Part shown: positions 34,594 to 42,809 of the stretch, one piece after another | How the letters are laid out: the number at the start of each line of letters is the position of its first letter | Position numbering within the stretch: the stretch's first letter is position 1 | DNA from: Clostridiales bacterium | GTDB taxonomy: Bacteria; Acidobacteriota; Aminicenantia; Aminicenantales; UBA8522 | Assembly (NCBI GenBank): GCA_029907205.1 | Contig: JARYMI010000001.1 | Coordinates: forward strand, 62,001-126,000 | Length of the DNA stretch: 64,000 bases | Direction of reading: 5' to 3' | Program-made: the position numbers and the translations under genes | The notes under the pieces: generated by a model | Seen by the model: only the letters and a program-made list of their open reading frames with translations | Databases searched by the model: none | What the model was told of the DNA's origin: nothing

Positions 34594-35388
34594 ATGAGCG
34601 AGCAACCCTGGCAGGTCCGGCTGGCCGCAAAGTCCATCAAGAAAAAAGACAAGTTGAGGCTCCTCGAGATGAGCCTTCCTTTTCTTCCCTCAAGAGTTGC
34701 TCTCGACCTCGGCTGCGGCCAGGGCACTCTGAGCTATTTTGTCCGTCAAAAGGGAGGTTTCTGGGTCAGCGCCGACGAAGACATGGCCAACCTCAAAGAA
34801 GCTCAAGGGCTGCTGGGGTCGGGCGTCATCCAGCTCACGGGCGGCCATCTTCCCTTCAAAGATCGGGCTTTCGACCTGGCCCTCTGCCTTGATTACCTCG
34901 AGCACGTGGAAGCTGATGACAGAGCACTCAGGGAGCTCGCCCGGGTCCTCAAGAACGGGGGCGAAACCATCCTGGTTACACCTCACACGGGGAAATTTTT
35001 TTTCCTTCATAAACTGCGTTCAGCTCTCGGGCTCAAGCTGGAAGATTTTGGACATAAGAGGGAGGGCTACGCAACCCGAGACCTCGAAGACAAGCTAAAG
35101 CGAGCCGGGCTCAGGACCGCAAGAAAAGTGACGTACTCCCGCTTTTTCTCTGAATTTCTGGAGCTCATCCTCAACGCCATCTACATAAAAGTCCTTGCCA
35201 GAAAGCCTGTCGAGAAAAAGCGGGACGGGCATATCCGGCCTTCCTCCGGCGAAGAGTTCAAAGCCCAGCAGAAAACCTTTGCTCTTTACTCTCTCGTCTA
35301 TCCGCTTGTCTGGCTGTTCTCCCGGCTCGATAAGCTTCTTTTCTTCCTCCCGGGTTACAGCCTGATGGTCTGGGCACGCAAGCTATGA
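34594..35388 (+). CDS. Class I SAM-dependent methyltransferase
   Basis: A 264-residue methyltransferase. Motif I is ALDLGCGQGTLSYFV, the acidic end of beta 2 is SADEDMANL, and LALCLDYLEHVEADD and LKNGGETILVTPH are motifs II and III. The C-terminal third has basic and hydrophobic helices (YSLVYPLVWLFSRLDKLLFFL), suggesting membrane association and a lipid or quinone-like substrate (inference). First gene of a three-gene operon with an MPN-like gene and AMMECR1, linked by ATGA overlaps. The start at 34594 rather than 34558 follows from the promoter position. Confidence 0.85.
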   Translation: MSEQPWQVRLAAKSIKKKDKLRLLEMSLPFLPSRVALDLGCGQGTLSYFVRQKGGFWVSADEDMANLKEAQGLLGSGVIQLTGGHLPFKDRAFDLALCLDYLEHVEADDRALRELARVLKNGGETILVTPHTGKFFFLHKLRSALGLKLEDFGHKREGYATRDLEDKLKRAGLRTARKVTYSRFFSEFLELILNAIYIKVLARKPVEKKRDGHIRPSSGEEFKAQQKTFALYSLVYPLVWLFSRLDKLLFFLPGYSLMVWARKL

Positions 35389-35831
35389 ATTCTGGCTTAC
35401 GCCCAAATCTTAGTTCTGGTATAATTAAAAAAGTGGATGCTTATCTTTCCGAGGAAGCGCTCCTTGACCTTGAGGGACAGGCTCTCGACCTGTTATCACA
35501 GAAAACCTCCGGTCTTCTTCTCGGCCACAAAAGAGGCCCGCGCTTTTTTGTGGAAAAAACATTTGCCTGCCGGCTAAGCTTCTTCTCATCGCTCAAGAAT
35601 TACAGAGCTCTTGACAATCATTTCGGCGGCAGGATCGTCGGCTTTTATTCCTTTCATTCAACCCCTCAAAAAAGGCGTCAGCTTTGCCGGCCTTTTGCCT
35701 GCGGAAAGCTCTACCTCGAAATCCGGCCCGGACGGAATAAGCTGGCCATGAAACCTTCGGTCATCGACTATAAGAACTCGTTTGTTTTCCGGCCTCTCCC
35801 GCTTCTTCTCCCGCGGAAGGAAAGGACATGA
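35385..35831 (+). CDS. Degenerate MPN/JAB-like protein (tentative)
   Basis: A 148-residue protein of uncertain family. TSGLLLGHKRGPRFFVEKTFA and GGRIVGFYSFHSTPQ resemble the core strands of an MPN/JAB domain (compare GIMLG and GSIHSHP in the gene at 4348), but the H-x-H-P-x6-S-x2-D site is absent, so a metalloprotease activity is unlikely. Two starts are possible: ATG 35385, coupled by ATGA to the methyltransferase, or in-frame GTG 35433, which follows a perfect TATAAT (35420-35425) by exactly 7 bases. Its stop overlaps the AMMECR1 gene. Confidence 0.55.
   Translation: MNSGLRPNLSSGIIKKVDAYLSEEALLDLEGQALDLLSQKTSGLLLGHKRGPRFFVEKTFACRLSFFSSLKNYRALDNHFGGRIVGFYSFHSTPQKRRQLCRPFACGKLYLEIRPGRNKLAMKPSVIDYKNSFVFRPLPLLLPRKERT
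35420..35425 (+). promoter_or_regulatory. Internal -10 box, leaderless layout for GTG 35433
   Basis: Perfect TATAAT, 7 bases before an in-frame GTG. The -35 region (TTACGC, 35397-35402) is poor, so activity is uncertain. Confidence 0.35.
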
Positions 35832-36376
35832 GCGAGCTTCTGGACAAAGACGAACAGCAGTTTCTCCTGAGCCTAGCCCGCCGGACGATCGAACACTACT
35901 TGAAAACAGGAGAGCCGCCGACCGTCGAGGCTGTGGAAAACAAAAAGCTTCAGGAGAAACGGGGGGCTTTTGTCACTCTCAAAGCCGGGGGGGAGCTCCG
36001 CGGCTGCATCGGCTACCCCCTGCCTATCAAGCCCCTCTATGAAACAATCATCGATATGGCCATAGCCGCTTCGACCCAGGACTATCGCTTTGCTCCGCTC
36101 ACGCCCGATGAGCTTCCCCGGACCAGGATTGAAATCTCAGTGCTCAGTCTTCCCCAGCCGGTCACCAACATATCCGACATCGAAGTTGGAAAACATGGGA
36201 TCATCGTTTCCAAGGGATTCCACAAAGGCCTTCTTCTTCCTCAAGTTCCTGTTGAGTACGGTTGGGACCGGGAGACGTTCCTCCGCCACGGTTGTTTGAA
36301 GGCGGGCCTTGACGAAGACGAATGGAAGAGGGGGGTGCAGATCGAAATCTTCTCCGCTCAGGTTTTTTCGGAGTGA
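35828..36376 (+). CDS. AMMECR1 domain protein (AmmeMemoRadiSam system protein A type)
   Basis: A 182-residue AMMECR1-family protein. The invariant LRGCIGY segment is present as GGELRGCIGYPLP, followed by DYRFAPLTPDELPRTRIEIS, GIIVSKGFHKGLLLPQVPVE and WDRETFLRHGCLKAGL, all typical. In bacteria this domain often accompanies a Memo-like protein and a radical SAM enzyme; neither adjoins it here. It closes the methyltransferase/MPN-like operon with an ATGA overlap. The biochemical role is unknown. Confidence 0.92.
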   Translation: MSELLDKDEQQFLLSLARRTIEHYLKTGEPPTVEAVENKKLQEKRGAFVTLKAGGELRGCIGYPLPIKPLYETIIDMAIAASTQDYRFAPLTPDELPRTRIEISVLSLPQPVTNISDIEVGKHGIIVSKGFHKGLLLPQVPVEYGWDRETFLRHGCLKAGLDEDEWKRGVQIEIFSAQVFSE

Positions 36377-36435
36377 AACCCGATGCTCTTTCGGTCGTCA
36401 CGAAAGAAAACCAATTCCCTTCCTTCCGGAACCTC

Positions 36436-37872
36436 TCACGCCGCCCGAGCCAGGAAATAATCGGCCACGCGGATTCCGCACTTGTCGGGGTTCAAACACC
36501 TGACGATCGTTCTCCTGAATTTTCCTGTCTCCACCTCGATATCAGAGAGGTCAACGACCTCTCCGTCAACCATGCGTCCAGTTGAATCGGCGATTAGCTT
36601 TACTTCCGGCCTCAATTGAAAGGCGGCATGAGGATTTGCTTCGAAGACTATGCCTATTTCTCCACTGTCCAGGACAACAAGAGACCCGACCGGGTATGCA
36701 CCGATCATGCTGGCGAAAGCCCGAAGAAAAGTCGGGTTGAACTCGTCCCCGCTTTTCTCCCTCATATCATTCAGCGCCTCCTCCCGCGTGAGCGCCTGAG
36801 GCCGGTAAACGCGCGGGGTGGTGATGGCATCAAAGTAATCGACAATTTTCACAATCTTGCTGAAGATGTTGGACGTGCTTTTCCTGAGATACCGAGGATA
36901 CTCGCTCATATCAGCTTTGAGATGGTGCTCCAGGGCGACCTGCACGGCTCGCAACGGCAGGCGTCGAGCGCTTTTGAGCTCGATCAGCTTTTCCGCTCCG
37001 TGCTGAACATGCCTTTCAACGACGGCGCGTTCTTCGCCGGTAAGCTGGGAGGGCTTATCTAAGATCTCTTTGGGAACATCGAGCTTACCCACGTCGTGGA
37101 GAAAGGCGCTTATGCCCAGATCCAGAAGCTCTTCTCTAGTCAATCCCAGACGCCGGCCAAGGGCGACGGCCAGGATGCAGACATTGATGGAATGATTCAG
37201 CGTGTAATCATCATGGTTCTTGATGTTGGTCAGCCCGTAAACGAACGATTCGTCATCCAGAATATGATTGAAAATCGACTGCATCCAGCGCTTCATCAGG
37301 TTAAAGTTCACAGAGGCGCCCTGCTTTTGTTTCTCAAACGCTTCTTTCAAAAGATGGATGCCGGCGAAGTACATTCGCACTGCGCTCTTCTCCCGGCTCA
37401 CATTCAGCTCAACGGGGGCTATCTTCTCAACAAGGATATGGTCGATGCGTTCTCTGTCCATGGCCTCGATAACCTGGTCGCAAGCGCCCTTTGAAGGGAG
37501 GTCTTTTCTCAGCAGAATGCGCATGAAGCGTTGAAGTTCGTCCTCTTGCATCTCGGGAGAGAAGGAGATTGCGGCGATCTCCTTAGTCTGAAAGTCCGCG
37601 CAGAGCGATTTGAAAATGTGGTAGTTCGAATAGTCAAACTTAACGCGGACGCCGTTCACTAAAATCGCATTCTGCCGCACGCGGAGGACGATTTCCCCTT
37701 CCGTTTCCAAAGCCCCCTTTAAGGCGGAATAGAGCTGTGTGAATTGGTCCTGGACAATCTGATTGCCAAAATCGTAGACCTTGCCAATCTTGAGAACAGC
37801 AAAAGTGCGAAGGAGCAAATGGACGAGCTCTTTCTGAGCCAGGCCAGTTTTTTCCTGTGTCATCTGTTCCAA
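36436..37872 (-). CDS. HD-GYP-like phosphohydrolase with N-terminal shared module (cassette 1, gene 2)
   Basis: A 478-residue protein. Residues ~1-150 form a module also found in the three other cassette proteins (F-x-x-LKIGKVYDFG, then VLRVRQNAILVNGV). From ~210 comes an HD-GYP-like domain: LNHSINVCILA, FLHDVGKLDVPKEIL (HD), ERHVQHG (His), ALEHHLKADMSEYP (HH, with EYP in place of GYP) and IVDYFDAIT (Asp). Metal ligands look intact, so hydrolysis of a cyclic dinucleotide is possible, but the altered loop makes the substrate uncertain. The C-terminus (YPVGSLVVLDSGEIGIV) is a small beta domain. Probable TTG start with AAGGA seven bases before; begins 4 bases after the HEAT gene. Confidence 0.85.
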   Translation of the reverse strand: MEQMTQEKTGLAQKELVHLLLRTFAVLKIGKVYDFGNQIVQDQFTQLYSALKGALETEGEIVLRVRQNAILVNGVRVKFDYSNYHIFKSLCADFQTKEIAAISFSPEMQEDELQRFMRILLRKDLPSKGACDQVIEAMDRERIDHILVEKIAPVELNVSREKSAVRMYFAGIHLLKEAFEKQKQGASVNFNLMKRWMQSIFNHILDDESFVYGLTNIKNHDDYTLNHSINVCILAVALGRRLGLTREELLDLGISAFLHDVGKLDVPKEILDKPSQLTGEERAVVERHVQHGAEKLIELKSARRLPLRAVQVALEHHLKADMSEYPRYLRKSTSNIFSKIVKIVDYFDAITTPRVYRPQALTREEALNDMREKSGDEFNPTFLRAFASMIGAYPVGSLVVLDSGEIGIVFEANPHAAFQLRPEVKLIADSTGRMVDGEVVDLSDIEVETGKFRRTIVRCLNPDKCGIRVADYFLARAA

Positions 37873-37876
37873 TTTA

Positions 37877-39649
37877 TTATCCTTGATCGCCTGGGCCGAG
37901 TCCCTTTGGGCCGGAACTCGCCAATGCTTTGCGGCAAGCCTCGCTGACCTTCCTGTTCGAGCTTTTCACTCCTTGCCTCAAGATTTCCAGCGCTTCCGGG
38001 GTTCCCACGCGACTCAAAGCTTCCACAGCGCACAGCTTGGTCAGGAACCGACTTTTTCCCGCGAAAAGCCCAGGCTTCTCCATAGCCCGGCGCACCGCCT
38101 CGAGAGCCTCTGGGTCGCCGCTCCGGACCAGGAAGCTGAGGATGGCTATTCTGCGTTTTGGCCCGAACAGGAGAAATTGCCGAGACTGGATGATCTTGAT
38201 TATCCTTTTAAGAACCTCCTTCTTCCCAGGCCAACGAAGCTGTTCAGCAGCTGCCGTGCCGACGTCTTCATCTTTATCCTGAACAAAGGCAAGCAGGATC
38301 CTCTGCGCGAGAGGCTCGCAAGAAGAGCCGAGAGTTCCGACTGCGGCCAGCCTGATTTCCTCGTTTGTGTACGTGCTCAAGGCGGCCAGGCAGGTCAAAG
38401 CCCGTTGACTCGGATGTCGTCCGAGCAGGCTAATGATTTCCCGGGTGATCGCCGGCTTTCCATCCCGGAGCTGGTGGGCGAGGATATCGACATTTTCCTG
38501 GCTGATCTCCTCGAGGTAGTCGACGGCCGCACGACGAGTCCCGGCTTCCTGGGTTTCATCCAAAAGTTCTGTTGCCAGGGAGACGGACTCGCTTCCCAGA
38601 AACCCGAAATAATCCAAGAGAGCAGAGAGGGAATCGAAGTTTTTGCGGCCGATCGATTCACGGACCAGGTCGATACTCCGTCCTCTCTTAACCTCCTCCA
38701 GGAACTTGTCAACCTCCGCCGCCTTTCCTGGATTCTCCTCCGAAAAAAGATGGCGAAGCTCATAGACCTGTCTCAACAAATGGACCGCGTGGGAGAACTT
38801 GCCCTCCTGGATGAGTTCACGGTGATGACGCTCGAGGAACTTGAGTACCGAGACGATACGCTCAGGCCTTTCCTCAAGCGACAGGAGTTCGAAGATCATA
38901 TCGTGGAATTCAATTTCCGGGGGAGATTGGCGAGCCTTCGTCAGCATGAAATCAATCATCTCTTTTTCTTCATTTTCAAGCGCGGTCATAAGCTCGGCAT
39001 AATCCTTTCCCTCTTCCTGTTCCATGAGCCCAAGCGACATTCTCTTGGCCTGGATATCCCTCAGGTCGTCAGGCGAAAGTTCGATCTGACCGCTGAAGAG
39101 CCTATGCCTATCGACGAAGAAATCAAAAGGCTGCCTGGTGAAGATATCTATTTTAGCCAGCAGATGTTCATCCGGCGCGTAGATTCGGATGCTCGAAAAA
39201 TCCTTCTTCCAAATGGAAATAACGACATCACTTTCCTCCAGGGGCAAGAGTGATGTTTCGCGGATGACATCGAGAAGTTCGCGGAGCTCGTGCTTGTCGA
39301 TCCCCTTGAGGATGGCGAATTTTTGCATGCCGTCTTTATGGAAAAGGTAGGGCAGGCTCTTGGGCAGATGTTCCTCCTTCAGGACGACCTCCCCATCCAT
39401 GAGAAAAGCGTTTTCTTGAACATCCACCTCAAGCTCCTCGCGGCCCGCAAAATATTCCCTCAATTTCGCATAAAGCTCATCGACGAATTTGACAGCCGTA
39501 GAATGATGGGGAGGAAAAAGTTTGAGGGAGGTCACGGCGTGGCTGAAGAGGAGAAAAATCTCCTTGACGATTTTGACCCCGGCTTTATCTGGGGCCTCGC
39601 CCGAGCCCCCTGAATCAGCTACCTGAATGCGCTCTTCCTCTCCTGACAT
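37877..39649 (-). CDS. HEAT-repeat protein with N-terminal shared module (cassette 1, gene 1)
   Basis: A 590-residue cytoplasmic protein. Residues ~25-140 are the shared module (HAVTSLKLFPPHHSTAVKF, VDVQENAFLMDGE). The middle is helical. From ~335 the sequence is built of HEAT-like alpha repeats (AAVDYLEEISQENVDILAHQ, EIRLAAVGTLGSSCEP, DVGTAAAEQLRWPGKKEVLK, CAVEALSRVGTPEALEILRQ). HEAT arrays are scaffolds for protein contacts. GGAG lies 5 bases before the ATG. The next gene, an HD-GYP-like protein, starts 4 bases downstream, so the two products probably act together. Confidence 0.82.
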   Translation of the reverse strand: MSGEEERIQVADSGGSGEAPDKAGVKIVKEIFLLFSHAVTSLKLFPPHHSTAVKFVDELYAKLREYFAGREELEVDVQENAFLMDGEVVLKEEHLPKSLPYLFHKDGMQKFAILKGIDKHELRELLDVIRETSLLPLEESDVVISIWKKDFSSIRIYAPDEHLLAKIDIFTRQPFDFFVDRHRLFSGQIELSPDDLRDIQAKRMSLGLMEQEEGKDYAELMTALENEEKEMIDFMLTKARQSPPEIEFHDMIFELLSLEERPERIVSVLKFLERHHRELIQEGKFSHAVHLLRQVYELRHLFSEENPGKAAEVDKFLEEVKRGRSIDLVRESIGRKNFDSLSALLDYFGFLGSESVSLATELLDETQEAGTRRAAVDYLEEISQENVDILAHQLRDGKPAITREIISLLGRHPSQRALTCLAALSTYTNEEIRLAAVGTLGSSCEPLAQRILLAFVQDKDEDVGTAAAEQLRWPGKKEVLKRIIKIIQSRQFLLFGPKRRIAILSFLVRSGDPEALEAVRRAMEKPGLFAGKSRFLTKLCAVEALSRVGTPEALEILRQGVKSSNRKVSEACRKALASSGPKGLGPGDQG

Positions 39650-39672
39650 GCGGCTCCGTTCCGCGTAAAAAA

Positions 39673-39701
39673 ACTCTAACCCATGTAGGGAAGAAAGTCA
39701 A
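39673..39701 (-). promoter_or_regulatory. Promoter of HEAT/HD cassette 1
   Basis: Minus strand TTGACT (39696-39701), 17-base spacer, TAGAGT (39673-39678), 23 bases before the ATG. Confidence 0.5.
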
Positions 39702-39730
39702 ACCCAAATTGTCCGGGGGATTGGAACGGC

Positions 39731-40525
39731 CTACTTCGTCTTTTTTTTCAACGCCTCAAGTTCCGCCTGGGCCTCTTTTTTATAATCTTCGCACTTCGAT
39801 GAGGTCACCTGGAGTTCCAGGACTTTTTCGAATTCCTGCTTAGCCAGGTCGCGCTTTTTCAGGGAAAGGTAGGTCCGCCCAAGCTCGAGATGATGGTTCG
39901 TGTACTCAGGCCGCAGGTCCACGGCCTTCTTGAGGGCCTGTTCGGATTCCTCGAACGATCCCTTTGGAATGCTGCCGTAAATGATACCGCCTAAAAAGCG
40001 CTGGGCCCCGCCGATCTCGGCCATCCTCCGATGCCAGCGTCCAAGGGCGTGATAGGCATAATCGTTGGTATTATCCAGCTCGATGGCCTTCTCGATCTCG
40101 GCCTTGATAACCTTGGACATGTCGATCTGTTCTTTCTTGCCCAGCGTCAGCGCGTACTTACCCATGGCCGCAGAAAAGTAAAAGTGGCCCCAGGTGTCGT
40201 TGGGATTGGCTTTGACCGCCTTCCGGCCGTAGCTCTCTGCCTCTTTGTACAGCTTTCTCTGTTTTTCTTGCCAGCCGGGCTCATTCTGGCTGATCCGGTC
40301 GGCCACGTCGACGCACGACCGGGACAGCTTCCAGAGAGCCTCGTAGTTAGCGGGGTCGGCTTCCACAGCGAGCCTGTAAGCCTCCAAAGCTCTGGCGTCA
40401 TCAAACTGGGCATAATACTCGTCGCCCTGGCGGATGTAATCTTCCGCAGTCTGAGCGCAGAGAAAAGCGGCAGTGACGACAAAGGACATCCAAATGATGA
40501 CTTTAAAGATCGATGACCCTTTCAA
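39731..40525 (-). CDS. Exported TPR-repeat protein
   Basis: A 264-residue protein with a signal peptide (FKVIIWMSFVVTAAFLCAQT). TPR units follow: EDYIRQGDEYYAQFDDARAL, ALEAYRLAVEADPANYEALW, AEIEKAIELDNTNDYAYHAL and ALKKAVDLRPEYTNHHLELG. The layout resembles the RMD1-like TPR family. It probably acts as a periplasmic scaffold. The TTG start has a strong AAGGAGG about five bases upstream. It stands alone between the DUF374 and HEAT genes. Confidence 0.8.
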   Translation of the reverse strand: MKGSSIFKVIIWMSFVVTAAFLCAQTAEDYIRQGDEYYAQFDDARALEAYRLAVEADPANYEALWKLSRSCVDVADRISQNEPGWQEKQRKLYKEAESYGRKAVKANPNDTWGHFYFSAAMGKYALTLGKKEQIDMSKVIKAEIEKAIELDNTNDYAYHALGRWHRRMAEIGGAQRFLGGIIYGSIPKGSFEESEQALKKAVDLRPEYTNHHLELGRTYLSLKKRDLAKQEFEKVLELQVTSSKCEDYKKEAQAELEALKKKTK

Positions 40526-40581
40526 GTTGCCCTCCTTGTCAAAATTGATCAGCGCTTTGCCCGCATATATACCATAAAACG

Positions 40582-41241
40582 CTATCCCTTTTCAAAATAA
40601 CGGTCGGCTGCAGCATCAAGCCTCGAGAGAAGGATTTCGAGCTTCCGGCGTTCTTCCTCGAAATCCTGTTCATCCTGAGTGGCCATCACCCGAATCGGTG
40701 GACCGAAGACGGCCACGATCCGGGAGAACGGATAGAACAATAAAAAATGATCCCAGCTCCCAAGGAACCTTTTCAGGGAAGCTGAAAAAGAAAAAGGCAC
40801 CAGAAATGCGCCTGTTTCCTGGGCTAATTTCAGGCAACCGGGCTTGAGAAACCGGTCCGGGCCTTTCGGGCCGTCCGGGATGATGATGAGCTCGCCGCCC
40901 TGCCGGAGTTCGCTTTTCATCTCGTTCCAGGCACGGACAACAGCGTGGGAGCCCGAGCCCCTGAGAATGCGAAAGCCCCAGCCAGAAGCGATCTGGGCGA
41001 TGATCTCGCCATCCTTGCTCGGACTTACCAACGCGGCGATCCCGCGCCTGCGGAAGAAATAAAGGGCGAAGAGAAGACGGCCGTGCCAGGTCAACAGGAT
41101 AACCGGCCTCCCTTCTCTTCTCAGCTTATTGTATTCTTGATCGCCGATAACAGCGGTCCGGCATGTCCCGGCCCACAGCCGCAGAAGAGCTCTTCCCAGG
41201 ATCCCGATGGCCTTCCAGCGCAGCCTTTCCCGCAGCGACAT
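40582..41241 (-). CDS. DUF374 lysophospholipid acyltransferase-like protein
   Basis: A 219-residue protein of the DUF374 branch of the LPLAT superfamily. The HX4D-like block is LLTWHGRLLFALYFF, followed by VSPSKDGEIIAQIASGWGF, LRGSGSHAV and IIPDGPKGPDRFLKPG, all diagnostic for DUF374. Relatives may acylate a lipid A or Kdo-lipid-like acceptor. The -10 box TATCAT (41250-41255) is 8 bases before the ATG and no ribosome site is seen. Confidence 0.88.
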   Translation of the reverse strand: MSLRERLRWKAIGILGRALLRLWAGTCRTAVIGDQEYNKLRREGRPVILLTWHGRLLFALYFFRRRGIAALVSPSKDGEIIAQIASGWGFRILRGSGSHAVVRAWNEMKSELRQGGELIIIPDGPKGPDRFLKPGCLKLAQETGAFLVPFSFSASLKRFLGSWDHFLLFYPFSRIVAVFGPPIRVMATQDEQDFEEERRKLEILLSRLDAAADRYFEKG

Positions 41242-41249
41242 TGTCCCTA

Positions 41250-41278
41250 ATGATACCCCATTTGCCGCTTAAACTGAA
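41250..41278 (-). promoter_or_regulatory. Promoter with leaderless layout before the DUF374 gene
   Basis: Minus strand TTCAGT (41273-41278), 17-base spacer, TATCAT (41250-41255), then 8 bases to ATG 41241. Confidence 0.5.
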
Positions 41279-41286
41279 GAGCTAAG

Positions 41287-42672
41287 TTAATGGGAGGATT
41301 GACGGAGCTTCTCCAGGAGAAACCCGGCCACGAACCCGGCCAGGCTCAGGCCCAGGCCGTAAGGGACCGAGTTTGGCCAGGCGGGGAGTCCCGCAGGAAA
41401 AATCTTCAACTCAGAGAGGAAGCTCGCCAGAGCGAACCCACCTCCCAGCGCCAGGCTCAGGCCTCCGGCCAAGGGGATTTTTTTCTTGAAAATAAACATG
41501 GCCATCCCGGGAATAAAAAGACCTTCGGTCATTATCTCGGAAGCGAGCCCGATCGTCCTGAGAATGCTCTGAAACCGTGTGGCGACAACAAAAGCCAGCG
41601 TGGCCACGATAAAAGTGGCTATCCGTCCAGCCAGGACCAGGCCGTCCCCTGCCTCCCGGCTGGGGACGAAGATTCGCTGGTAAATGTCCCGGGTCAGGGT
41701 CAGTGCTCCTGTGTTGATGGCCGTATCCATGGTCGAAAGAATGGCTGCCGCAACGGCCACGAACAGAAGCGCTCCCAAAACCGGAGCGATGCTCCCGGCG
41801 ATGAATTCGGCAAGAAGCGGCGAGGCAAGAGCCCGGAAAGAAAAAAGAGGACGGGCCAGGATTCCTATAACCACGACAAGCCCGTAGAGAAAGACAAAGG
41901 CGGCTGCTGTGATGAAGAGGCCCTGCCGGGCTTTTTCTGCCGTCCGGGCCGCTTGAACTCGCTGCCAGGCGATAGGAGAAATCGTCCAGGCCAGAGTAAA
42001 GGAAAGGGTTATGAGCAAGTTTTTTTTGATGTCGAAAAAAAAATCTACCCCGCAAAAAGCGGCTTCGAAAGAAGAAGACCGCAAGAGAAAGACGGCCAGG
42101 CCGACCATCCCAGCGGAAAGAAACAAGCACTGGAAGCTATCCGTGAAAGCAACAGAGCGCAGGCCTCCGCTCACAAGATAAACAATGACGACAGCCGTGC
42201 CCAGGGCAAGGCTCCAGAAATAGGACACCCCAAGGAAAGGCTTGAAGAAATTCCCCGCTGCTACCATCTGCGAGGAAGCCAGGACGACCATGTACCAGAA
42301 GATCAGGCCAGACGCCAGGTGGCGGACGGCCTTTCCGTAATGGAGCTCAATAAGGTCAGGAAGGGTCAAGATGGGAAGCCGGCGGATGGGTCCTGCCAGG
42401 AGAAAAGCAAAAATGAGCACCGTGAGGAGTGCCGGAACACCCACCAGCCAGACGGCGCTCACGCCGACCCGGTAGGCCTCGTCTGTCGTGACGAGGATGG
42501 AAGTGGCGCCAAACCAAGAAGCTGTCAGAGAAAGAAAAACAAGCCGGGCCGAAAGCGAACGCGAAGCCAAGAAGAAATCCTCCAGGCTTTTCATCCGGCG
42601 CGAGAACTTCAGCCCGAGGAAAAGGAGGATGGCGAAATAGACGCCGAGGAAGGCAAAGAATTCGGGCTTCAT
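41287..42672 (-). CDS. Sodium:solute symporter family protein
   Basis: A 461-residue transporter of the SSS family with about 12-13 membrane helices. EDFFLASRSLSARLVFLSLTASWFG is split here: EDFFLASRSL begins the typical block, and ASWFGATSILVTTDEAYRVG forms helix 2 with the Na+-site residues. YLVSGGLRSVAFTDSFQ is the other diagnostic block. AAAILSTMDTAINTGALTLT matches the helix-9 Na2 site. The substrate is unknown. TATAAA lies 8 bases before the ATG and no Shine-Dalgarno is present. Confidence 0.9.
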   Translation of the reverse strand: MKPEFFAFLGVYFAILLFLGLKFSRRMKSLEDFFLASRSLSARLVFLSLTASWFGATSILVTTDEAYRVGVSAVWLVGVPALLTVLIFAFLLAGPIRRLPILTLPDLIELHYGKAVRHLASGLIFWYMVVLASSQMVAAGNFFKPFLGVSYFWSLALGTAVVIVYLVSGGLRSVAFTDSFQCLFLSAGMVGLAVFLLRSSSFEAAFCGVDFFFDIKKNLLITLSFTLAWTISPIAWQRVQAARTAEKARQGLFITAAAFVFLYGLVVVIGILARPLFSFRALASPLLAEFIAGSIAPVLGALLFVAVAAAILSTMDTAINTGALTLTRDIYQRIFVPSREAGDGLVLAGRIATFIVATLAFVVATRFQSILRTIGLASEIMTEGLFIPGMAMFIFKKKIPLAGGLSLALGGGFALASFLSELKIFPAGLPAWPNSVPYGLGLSLAGFVAGFLLEKLRQSSH

Positions 42673-42680
42673 CGGCTGGA

Positions 42681-42709
42681 TTTATAGCAGAAAACGAGGG
42701 GCTGGTAAA
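42681..42709 (-). promoter_or_regulatory. Promoter with leaderless layout before the symporter
   Basis: Minus strand TTTACC (42704-42709), 17-base spacer, TATAAA (42681-42686), then 8 bases to ATG 42672. The -35 is identical to that of tRNA-Leu. Confidence 0.55.
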
Positions 42710-42809
42710 CAATGGAAGCATTTCTTAAGCCTCTTTTACCCCAACGCCAGTTTTGATAAACTACCGACACGACGGTTTTGACGGAGATTTCGACCATCCA
42801 CGTGAGTTC

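Noticed and set aside
34480-34605. Upstream starts of the MBL hydrolase
   Set aside because: They lie upstream of or inside the predicted -10 box at 34499-34504, so they would not be in the transcript.
37883-39253. 456-codon frame antisense to the HEAT gene
   Set aside because: Shadow frame in GC-rich DNA; the opposite strand has HEAT repeats and a coupled neighbour.
41290-42687. 465-codon frame antisense to the sodium:solute symporter
   Set aside because: Its product is a low-complexity charged shadow of a clear transporter gene; no family features or ribosome site.
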